A stretch of 64,000 bases of DNA, taken from the NCBI GenBank assembly GCA_029204225.1, contig CM055092.1, forward strand, positions 100,064,200 through 100,128,199. Direction: 5' to 3'. Numbering within the stretch: position 1 is the stretch's first letter; the number at the start of each line of letters is the position of its first letter. The notes beneath the pieces are model-generated. The model saw only the letters and a list, made by a program, of their open reading frames with translations, did not search any database and was not told the DNA's origin. This document shows, in pieces, positions 35,394 through 44,539 of this stretch. The stretch comes from Diphasiastrum complanatum. Taxonomy: Eukaryota > Streptophyta > Lycopodiopsida > Lycopodiales > Lycopodiaceae. A program made the translations under genes and the position numbers.

Positions 35394-36637
35394 TGTAGCG
35401 CAGGCATCCCAAAGGGAGCCGGGAACCACGACTTAGCTTCCCAGCCTTCAACTCTTGCCATCCGAACCCACTTGACATACAAGCAGCCAACTCGCCAACA
35501 ACGATCAGACTTAACCAACTTGAAGTTCCGAGGACCAACATTGAGATCCAACCTGGCGCCATGCCAGATCGGGGGTCCCGATGTGGGTGATTTCCCTCCA
35601 AGCAAGCCGCCCGACATACATCAAACTTAACCAACTCGAAGCTTCGTTACAAACGAGTAACATCCATTCCAAGCAAGCGGTCTGACTTACATCAGACTTA
35701 ACCAACTGAAAGCTTCGTCACGAGCGCTGGAAGCCAACCTGGCGCCACGCCAGACTGGACAGCCATAAACAGGTAACATCCACCCAAGCAAGCCATCCAA
35801 CTCAGCCGACAGGTTAAAGCCCGTTCCCCAAGAGCTTAGACCATTCACGTTCATGCAAGGAACACTCAGAACCACAAGCCGCGACAGATATGGAAACAAC
35901 CAGTTCTTGGACCAAATGGTCCCGACAGCATACCGCTGGCGCCACGGACCGAATGGTCCCGACGGCATACCGCTGGCGTCCCGGGATACGACCCTCAGCT
36001 ATGTGCCAAGTTAAAAATCTTGAAAGCGGCCTTACAACTGGCGCTTTTACCGAACACTGAAACCCAGAAGGTAATCAGAGTCAGTTTGAGGAAAATCCCA
36101 CTTTATTGATAAATCTGAGAAGGTTACATTTCAAGTGTGTGACCGACCCTAGTCTCCGGGGCGCTAGCATGCCAAGGCGAGAGCCATGACAACATTCCAG
36201 CAAGGGAGGCTGAGACTTGGTTGAAGCTCGCCCTGAGTCGCAACCCGCACTCCCCTATAGTATTGGTGTGATTCGGCACCCCCCCTCATACCAAGCACTC
36301 TACCCAAGCTGGTAAAGCACGTTTCTCTCTCTCTAAGATTTTCTCTTTCTAGAAAGTCATTTTCTCTCTCTAGATTTTATTGATCCCCAGGTTTCCTTTA
36401 ATCATGCCTAGATCGTGTGAGGTGTTTGCACATCGATCTGAGCTCTCTGGACTTCGCTAGAACCGATCAAAGATTTTCAGCCATAGGAACTTGGCGCCGG
36501 CTGGATTCTGGTCACAGTGGCGCCGGGAGAGGCGCCGGCGCCGTTGGCGCCGGGAGCAGCAGGGCGCTGCTGGCGCCGGGGACATAGCTGGCGCCGATGG
36601 CGCCGGAAGTAAAGCTTGTAAAGTTAGCTTTACAACA
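35394..36637 (-). repeat. LTR B (1,244 bp)
   Basis: Complete LTR B in minus orientation. It joins head to head with a plus-strand LTR B fragment at about 36638. Confidence 0.85.
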
Positions 36638-36640
36638 AAA

Positions 36641-36954
36641 GTCTAGAGAGCTCAGATCGATGTGCAATCACCTCACACGATCTAGGCATGATTAAAGGAA
36701 GCCCGGGGATCAATAAAATCTAGAGAGAGAAAATGACTTTCTAGAAAGAGAAAATCTTAGAGAGAGAAAAACGTGCTTTACCAGCTTGGGTAAAGTGCTT
36801 GGTATGAGGGGGGGTGCCGAATCACACCAATACTATAGGGGAGTGCGGGTTGCGACTCAGGGCGAGCTCCAACCAAGTCTCAGTCTCCCTTGCTGGAATG
36901 TTGTCATGGCTCTCGCCTTGGCATGCTAGCGCCCCGGAGACTAGGGTCGGTCAC
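36641..36954 (+). repeat. LTR B fragment, left part of the A insertion target
   Basis: Plus-strand LTR B from CTAGAGAGCTCAGATCG to GGTCGGTCAC, where the family A element begins. It continues after that element at 43160 with the GTCAC duplicated. Confidence 0.85.
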
Positions 36955-37850
36955 TGTTGTAAAGCTGACTCAGGTGCACCCAACGTGCCCTGTAAGACTC
37001 TAAGGGGTGACACTCCCTAAAGTCCCAGAGCAAGTTAGAACGTCAAGGACTGAGCCTCCGACCTGTGGTGAGCCAGTCAAGTAGTCACAAGTCATGAGCT
37101 AGCTTTGGAGCTCGAGTCATGGCCTAGTCAGGAAGCAAGTTGATTCTGCCACCGGAACGGCTCCCGGGAGCCAGACTGATTCTTCCAGGCTTAATCAGCA
37201 AAATAAAAACTAAGTCCTAAAAAGCGTGCTTTACCAGAAAGCACTATGTTTCAGAACAGAGGGGGTGCGCCGAATCACAACAAAACTATAGGGGGAGTCC
37301 GGCAGACAGAAACTTGGGCAGCTCAACCAGCGCCAGGAATCCAGTCGCCAGGTCTCAGCTCCCTCTACCAGCACGAGCCAGGCACAATGCCCAGCACGTG
37401 TTGGTGGCCCCGAGACCGGTCAGTCTATGTATGAATGTAACCTCTTCCAAATCTAATAAAGTTGATCCTTGGGGATGATTACCATTTCGGTTTCGCCTCC
37501 GGGACTGGTCCAAGTGGAAGGACCCTTACTACAACCTTTTTGCATGGCTGGCGCCTAAAGGTCCCTGTCATCGACATGGGGCTTGCCGCTATGCCAATTG
37601 GTCAGTTTGGCGACCAGTATGCCTTGGATTTCATGTGTGGCTTGTCTTTGCCTTTGGTTACCTTTTGGGGACGGATTCTGAGTTGGCTTTCGGGTTGGTT
37701 GGGATTCCAGTTTTCTTAAGTCTGAATGGTTAAGCTTGTTACGTTTCTGAGTTGGCTTTTATGTAAGTGCATGATGGATGAATGTTAGACTTAAGCGCGT
37801 GTTGGGGAAACCGCTCAAGTCCCAGCGCCCTTTGAGGCGCCGCCGCAACA
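36955..37850 (+). repeat. LTR A (5' LTR, 896 bp)
   Basis: Begins TGTTGTAAAGCTGACTCAGG and ends GAGGCGCCGCCGCAACA. An AATAAAG poly(A) signal near 37456 implies a long U5. Its order of motifs (GTGCTTTACCAG, GTGCCGAATCACA-like, CTATAGGGG, TGTAACCT, AATAAAG) parallels LTR B, so A and B are related families. Confidence 0.9.
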
Positions 37851-37852
37851 TG

Positions 37853-37864
37853 TGGTATCAGAGC
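37853..37864 (+). promoter_or_regulatory. Primer binding site, family A
   Basis: TGGTATCAGAGC, two bases after the 5' LTR. Confidence 0.9.
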
Positions 37865-37941
37865 CGACTAGCCGGTCAGCTACGCAAGTCTCACAGGGAT
37901 GGCCACGTTTTTGGGATTTGTCAGGACAACCGTTGCGCAAG

Positions 37942-38301
37942 GTGCTGCCCATAGTGTAAGCACGGGTGCGTCCACGGTCAGGGTGGTCGGCAAAACGGGG
38001 GACTTGATGAGTCAAAGTGTTGCCCTCGAGGTGTAAGCACGGTCAGTTCTCGCGGTTCGGGCCTGGCGCTGTCTGCACGTTGGACGGATGAGGCAAAGTG
38101 CTGCCTAGGTAGGTGAAAGCACGGTCTGTACCTTGTGTACGGGTTAACCATTGATACAGAGATGCTGCTCGAATTCGGGTGTAAAGCACGGGTGGTTAGC
38201 TGCCGGTGCGGGATAGCTGCCGATCGTCTAGCTATAAGGGCTATTGACCAAAAAGTGGTGGGGCGTGACTGAGGCAATGTGCTGCTTAATGGTGAAAGCA
38301 C
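37942..38301 (+). repeat. Array of five stem-loop modules in the leader
   Basis: Modules of the form GTG(C/T)TGCC...GTG(T/A)AAGCACGG occur at 37942-37963, 38017-38040, 38098-38122, 38163-38189 (weaker) and 38279-38301. Each can pair GTGCT with AGCAC. The same modules occur in the leader of copy 2 and, expanded, in family B leaders. A packaging or dimerisation role is inference only. Confidence 0.6.
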
Positions 38302-38539
38302 GGATGGTTGGATGGATGTTTCCCCGTGGGCTAATTCTGTGATAGATTTGTGTGGGCGCGGCTAGGCAAAGATCCTACGTCCGGTCTCAAGGGGAATGTG
38401 ACTTGAGAGGGATCCTCTGTTTAGCTTTGGTTGGTATGTTCGTTTGTGGTGTGCTTGCCTGGACCTGAATTATCCCTGACTACTTCTTTTGATCCAGGTG
38501 ATCTGATCTAGTTGGGAGTTGTGAGAGGAGCTTACATTT

Positions 38540-41500
38540 ATGAGTGGACGACGCACAAGTATGGAAAGGAACATCCATGGGGCAACCCCCAAGATTGGTT
38601 CAAGATTGTTATTCTTATCAGGAAAGATCGCGGGGAGGAAGTCAGATTTCATGATCGACTCCGGAGCTTCACATAACTATATCTCAAGGAGCGTAGTGGA
38701 ACAATTCAGCTTGCCGACCAGGAATGTTACATCTACTCTCAAGGTAGAAACAGCGAAGGGAGCACTAGATGCAGACAAAGCGACATTGAACATCCCGGTG
38801 CAGATTGGAAGATGGAAGGCTAAACTTAGCTTTGTGATTTTAGAGATGGATGTCTTTGATGTGATTTTGGGCCTCCCTTGGTTAAATGAACACTGTATCG
38901 CAGTTTTGGGTAGGAGCTCAAACTTGGTCCTCTTGGATTATAAGGGACAAATTTGCATGACAAAAGCCCTGCCCGGAGGAAATGCTAAGGATACCGATAT
39001 TGAACAAAATCTGGTTGCAGCATTAGTGATGAAAAGAATGGCGAAAAGGAAAAGGTCAAAGTGCTTTCTTTGCATCTGTCGAGAAGTCCCAGAAGGGAAA
39101 AGCGTGCGACAAGAAAACTTGCCAAAAGAAGTGGCAGATCTGTTAGAAGAATTTAGCGATGTGTTCCCGGAGGAACTCCCAGCTAAGCTACCTCCTCGAA
39201 GACCAGTGGACCATAAAATTGAGTTGGTACCAGGAACAGAGCCAACTTCACGAGCACCCTACATAATGTCACAAGAAGAGTTGGCGGAACTGAAACGACA
39301 ACTTGGTGAATTGATAGACAAAGGTTTTATTAGACCTAGCGCTTCACCTTTTGGAGCCCCAGTGTTGTTCGTGGAAAAGGCAGACAAAACTCTTCGAATG
39401 TGTGTGGATTATCGCATGCTTAACAAGAGTACCATCAAGAACAAGTACCCCATGCCTAGAATTGATGACCTATTCGACCAACTCAAACATGCCAAATACT
39501 TTAGCCGAATAGATCTCAGATCTGGATATCATCAAATTCGAATAGCTAAAGGTGATGAGCACAAAACGGCGTTTCGAACGCGGTACGGAAGTCACGAGTT
39601 CCTAGTGATGCCATTCGGTCTAACAAACGCACCAGCCACTTTTTGCACGTTGATGAACAATATATTTCAAGACTTCCTGGATGAATTTGTCATTGTGTAC
39701 ATTGATGACATATTAGTATTTAGCCGGAACCTTAAAGATCACATTCAACATTTAAGGACAGTTCTCCAACGACTGAGGAGGAACTGCTTGTTCGCGAAAA
39801 GAGAGAAATGTGAGTTTGTGGTGGAGGAAGTTGACTTCCTTGGACATGTTATAGGCCACGGACGGATTCGAATGGATCCTAAGAAGATCAAGGCTATCTT
39901 GGATTGGCTAGCACCTAAAACTGTTCATGGCATCAAATCCTTTGTGGGCTTATGTAACTTTTACAGGAGATTCATTGAGGCATTTAGCAAAATTGTGGCA
40001 CCACTGTTGGAGCAGACCAAGACTCATCTGAAGATGACATGAACATCGGAATGTGAAGCAGCGTTCCAAGAACTAAAACGACGGATCACTCAAGAACCCA
40101 TCCTTGCCTTACCGGACTTTAGCAAACCTTTTGATATACATACAGATGCGTCGAACTTTGCTATTGGGGCCGTGCTGATGCAAGACAGAAAACCTGTTGC
40201 ATATTTTTCAAAGAAATTGAGTGACGTAGAGCGACGATGGCCAACTCATGAAAAAGAAATGGTCGCAGTAGTCCAAGCAGTGGAGCATTGGAGACATTAT
40301 GTGGTAGGAAAACCCTTTAAGGCGTTCACTGATAATGTATCACTCAAGTACTTCTCATCCCAAGGTATGCTCACGCCAAAGCAAATGCGATGGCAAAACT
40401 TTCTCTCAAAATTCAATATAGACATTTTACACATGGCGGGAAAGAACAATGTGGTGGCGGACGCACTAAGTAGACAAGAACACTTGATGGCAACAGTGAC
40501 AACTCAGGTGACTGACCTACTCCAAGAAATCAGAGAGAATTATGGTGTAGATGCATTGGCGAAGGACTTAATGATCGAATTCCAGCTGGGAAAGCCTCAT
40601 AAACATTTCACTTGGAAAGATCAAATGGTTGTTTATAAACAACGCAGAGTATATGTCCCAGACAACATCAATCTGAGGAAGAAAGTCTTGCGAGAACATC
40701 ATGACGTACTAGCGGCCGGGCATCTAGGGGTGAATCGCATGTATGAACTTCTCAAAAGAGGCTTCTATTGGCCAAGTATGTGGGCAGACGTTGAATCCTA
40801 TGTACAAACATGCCCGACATGTCAACAAGTGAAGGTGGAACCGCTAGCTCCGGCTGGACTACTCCAACCATTACCGGTACCAGCATACCCATGGGATTCG
40901 GTGAGCATGGATTTTATTGTTCAACTACCACGGTGCCAAGGATTCGACTCAATTTATGTGGTGGTTGACCGCTTTTCAAAGCAAGTTCATCTAGTACCAA
41001 CTAAAAGTTCAGTGACAGCTGAAAAAGTGGCAAGGTTATTTTTCAAATGTGTTTTCAAATACCACGGCCTGCCTAGAACGATTATTTCTGACCGAGACAC
41101 CAAGTTCGTCGAAAAGTTTTGGACTTGTCTATTTCGCCTCGTGGGAACCGGATTGAATTTCAGTACTGCATATCATCCTCAGACAGATGGGCAAACGGAG
41201 CAAGTCAATCGACAGATTGAACAATATTTACGAAATTATGTCGCTTGGGACCAATCCGATTGGGTCAACTACTTGGATATTCTCGAGTTTGCACATAACA
41301 ACCAAGTGAACAGATCTACTGGAAGGGCACCCTTCGAGATAAGCAATGGTCGGCTACCGATTGTTCCAAGCTCTTTTCTTACAGGCGTGCAGGAAACACC
41401 AGTACCCACTGTGGAGGAATTCATCAATGAGTGGCACACAAAGCTGACCGAGGTGAAGGCGTTTTTAGAGCAGTCACAAAGGAGTATGGCAGCTGACGTA

Positions 41501-42022
41501 AACCCACATCGACGAGAACTGGAATTTGAGGAAGGTGATCAAGTATGGCTGAACACAAAGAACATTGCGCTACCAAAAGGTTTTTCTCATAAGTTTGCTC
41601 GACCTTATGCGGGACCATATTATGTCACCAAGAAGATCAACTCAGTGGCTTATCGATTAGCGTTGCCATCCAGCTTGGATATACACAATGTGTTTCATAT
41701 CTCATTACTCAAACGGTACAAACCAGATGAGCGATTTAATCGGCAACACGAACTCCGTCACCCACCAACGACACTTGATGATACGAAGAGGCAGCTTGTA
41801 CCAGAACAAATATTGACACATAGAAAGCGAACTGGCGTTCAACGTGAATATCTAGTGAAGTGGCTACGGGCTCCACTTATTGAGGCTTCTTGGGAGTACG
41901 AAGACAAACTTAAGGAGAGAGCCCCTAAAGTACTAGCAGATTATCTGCAGAAGAACCAACGCAATAGCCGTTTTCCCAGATCGGCACACAAAGCACTACC
42001 TGGCGGCATGCCTCCTACATAA
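38540..42022 (+). pseudogene. Gypsy chromovirus pol: protease-RT-RNase H-integrase-chromodomain, one stop
   Basis: One frame from ATG 38540, broken only by a TGA at 40040-40042 (codon 501, where the other copy has a different reading), giving open parts of 500 and about 660 codons. Domains: protease DSGASHNY (40-46); RT with [12 protein letters not shown] and catalytic YIDD (387-390); RNase H with HTDASNF (about 533) and DALSRQ (about 640); integrase zinc region with CPTCQQVK; core with DFIVQ, SDRD and TEQVNR (Asp-Asp-Glu triad, about 791, 850, 887); GPY module (YAGPYYV); C-terminal chromodomain (EYLVKW...ASWEYE, about 1088-1137). RT and integrase copy and insert the element; the chromodomain class targets chromatin marks. 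The start is a true ATG well upstream of the protease core; no gag frame precedes it. The stop lies between RT and RNase H, so full-length Pol is not made from this copy. Confidence 0.92.
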
Positions 42023-42249
42023 ACATTCATGGCCATTCTGAAGTTCAAGGAACTTTCCGGTATTTTTCTTAAGTTTGCCAATAAATCACTTGCAGCTTTA
42101 CACAGGTTTTACGTAAGTGAACTTTATCTACACTTTTCCTGTGCTACTGTCAATGTATTTTGTAATTCAAAGTTGCTAAGGCCGGTGAATTAAGCCCGTG
42201 CCATACGTCCTAGGTCTAGTTTGGCCCTGATGAGGACATCAGCTTTTTC

Positions 42250-42263
42250 AAACGAGGGGAGGA
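42250..42263 (+). promoter_or_regulatory. Polypurine tract, family A
   Basis: AAACGAGGGGAGGA (with a preceding C at 42249) abuts the 3' LTR. The untranslated stretch before it (42023-42249) shares with copy 2 the words GGTTTTACGTAAGTGAACT and GGCCGGTGAATTAAGCCCG. Confidence 0.8.
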
Positions 42264-43159
42264 TGTTGTAAAGCTGACTCAGGTGCACCCAACGTGCCCT
42301 GTAAGACTCTAAGGGGTGACACTCCCTAAAGTCCCAGAACAAGTTAGAACGTCAAGGACTGAGCCTCCGACCTGTGGTGAGCCAGTCAAGTAGTCACAAG
42401 TCATGAGCTAGCTCTGGAGCTCGAGTCATGGCCTAGTCAGGAAGCAAGTTGATTCTGCCACCGGAACGGCTCCCGGGAGCCAGACTGATTATGCCAGGCT
42501 TAATCAGCAAAATAAAAACTAAGTCCCAAAAAGCGTGCTTTACCAGAAAGCACTATGTTTCAGAACAGAGGGGGTGCGCCGAATCACAGCAAAACTATAG
42601 GGGGAGTCCGGCAGACAGAAACTTGGGCAGCTCAACCAGCGCCAGGAATCCAGTCGCCAGGTCTCAGCTCCCTCTACCAGCACGAGCCAGGCACAATGCC
42701 CAGCACGTGTTGGTGGCCCCGAGACCGGTCAGTCTATGTATGAATGTAACCTCTTCCAAATCTAATAAAGTTGATCCTTGGGGATGATTACCATTTCGGT
42801 TTCGCCTCCAGGACTGGTCCAAGTGGAAGGACCCTTACTACAACCTTTTTGCGTCGCTGGCGCCTAAGGGTCCCTGTCATCGACATGGGGCTTGCCGCTA
42901 TGCCAATTGGTCAGTTTGGCGCCCACTATGCCTTGGATTTCATGTGTGGCTTGTCTTTGCCTTTGGTTACCTTTTGGGGACGGATTCTGAGTTGGCTTTC
43001 GGGTTGGTTGGGATTCCAGTTTTCTTAAGTCTGAATGGTTAAGCTTGTTACATTTCTGAGTTGGCTTTTATGTAAGTGCATGATGGATGAATGTTAGACT
43101 TAAGCGCGTGTTGGGGAAACCGCTCAAGTCTCAGCGCCCTTTGAGGCGCCGGCGCAACA
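42264..43159 (+). repeat. LTR A (3' LTR, 896 bp)
   Basis: Same length as the 5' LTR and ends GAGGCGCCGGCGCAACA, followed by the GTCAC target duplication. Confidence 0.9.
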
Positions 43160-43909
43160 GTCACACACTTGAAATGTAACCTTCTCAGATTTATCAATAA
43201 AGTGGGATTTTCCTCAAACTGAATCTGATTACCTTCTGGGTTTCAGTGTTCGGTAAAAGCGCCAGTTGTAAGGCCGCTTTCAAAATTTTTAACTTGGCAC
43301 ATGGCTGAGGGTCGTATCCCGGGACGCCAGCGGTATGCCGTCGGGACCATTCGGTCCGTGGCGCCAGCGGTATGCTGTCGGGACCATTTGGTCCAGGAAC
43401 TGGTTGTTTCCATATTTGTCGCGGCTTGTGGTTTTGAGTGTGCCTTGCATGAACGTGAATGGGTTAAGCTCTTGGGGAACGGGCTCTAACCTGTCGGCTG
43501 AGTTGGATGGCTTGCTTGGGTGGATGTTACCTGTTTATGGCTGTCCAGTCTGGCGAGGCGCCAGGTTGGCTTCCAGCGCTCGTGACGAAGCTTTCAGTTG
43601 GTTAAGTCTGATGTAAGTCAGACCGCTTGCTTGGATTGGATGTTACTCGTTTGTAACGAAGCTTCGAGTTGGTTAAGTTTGATGTATGTCGGGCGGCTTG
43701 CTTGGAGGGAAGTCACCCACATCGGGACCCCCGATCTGGCATGGCGCCAGGTTGGATCTCAATGTTGGTCCTCGGAACTTCAAGTTGGTTAAGTCTGATC
43801 GTTGTTGGCGAGTTGGCTGCTTGTATGTCAAGTGGGTTCGGATGGCAAGAGTTGAAGGCTGGGAAGCTAAGTCGTGGTTCCCGGCTCCCTTTGGGATGCC
43901 TGCGCTACA
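43160..43909 (+). repeat. LTR B right part (continuation after the A element)
   Basis: From GTCACACACTTGAAATG to the LTR B end GCCTGCGCTACA. It is followed at once by another GTCACACACTTG (43910). Confidence 0.85.
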
Positions 43910-44539
43910 GTCACACACTTGAAATGTAACCTTCTCAGATTTATCAATAAAGTGGGATTTATCTCAAACTGACTCTGATTACCTTCTGGGTTTCAGTGTT
44001 CGGTAAAAGCGCCAGTTGTAAGGCCGCTTTCAAAATTTTTAACTTGGCACATAGCTGAGGGTCGTATCCCGGGACGCCAGCGGTATGCCGTCGGGACCAT
44101 TCGGTCCGTGGCGCCAGCGGTATGCTGTCGGGACCATTTGGTCCAAGAACTGGTTGTTTCCATATCTGTCGCGGCTTGTGGTTCTGAGTGTTCCTTGCAT
44201 GAACGTGAATGGGTTAAGCTCTTGGGGAACGGGCTCTAACCTGTCGGCTGATGTCACCTGTTTATGGCTGTCCAGTCTGGCGTGGCGCCAGTTTGGCTTC
44301 CAGCGCTTGTGACGAAGCTTTCAGTTGGTTAAGTCTGATGTAAGTTAGACCGCTTGCTTGGAATGGATGTTACTCGTTTGTAACGAAGCTTCGAGTTGGT
44401 TAAGTTTGATGTATGTCGGGCGGCTTGCTTGGAGGGAAGTCACCCACGTCGGGACCCCCGATCTAGCATGGCGCCAGGTTGGATCTCAATGTTGGTTTTC
44501 GAAACTTCAAGTTGGTTAAGTCTGATCGTTGTTGGCGAG
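43910..44539 (+). repeat. LTR B right part, second copy, truncated
   Basis: Repeats the previous segment from GTCAC on. It has a deletion after CCTGTCGGCTGA and stops at GTTGTTGGCGAGG, where family B internal sequence begins. The abutment of CTACA and GTCAC suggests a B element had inserted at the same GTCAC of an outer LTR B. Confidence 0.75.

Larger units (their letters stand above)
32802..36637 (-). mobile_element. Second family B element (3' LTR partial)
   Basis: Minus orientation: 5' LTR 35394-36637, primer site 35380-35391, a leader shorter than in the other copies (no five-unit array), internal region to 32802, then PPT and the partial LTR 32312-32801. The internal region holds two copies of the about 250-bp repeat (34140-34640) where the neighbouring element has one. 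Confidence 0.7.
36955..43159 (+). mobile_element. Complete family A gypsy (chromovirus-like) element, pol-only
   Basis: 6,205 bp with two 896-bp LTRs (36955-37850, 42264-43159), primer site, PPT and a GTCAC target duplication (36950-36954 and 43160-43164). The LTRs differ at roughly fifteen positions by eye, so the insertion is fairly recent. The internal part encodes protease to chromodomain, with no gag: leader (37851 to about 38390) and a 150-base spacer lead straight to the protease ORF. It sits inside LTR B. It cannot form particles without Gag from elsewhere. Confidence 0.9.
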
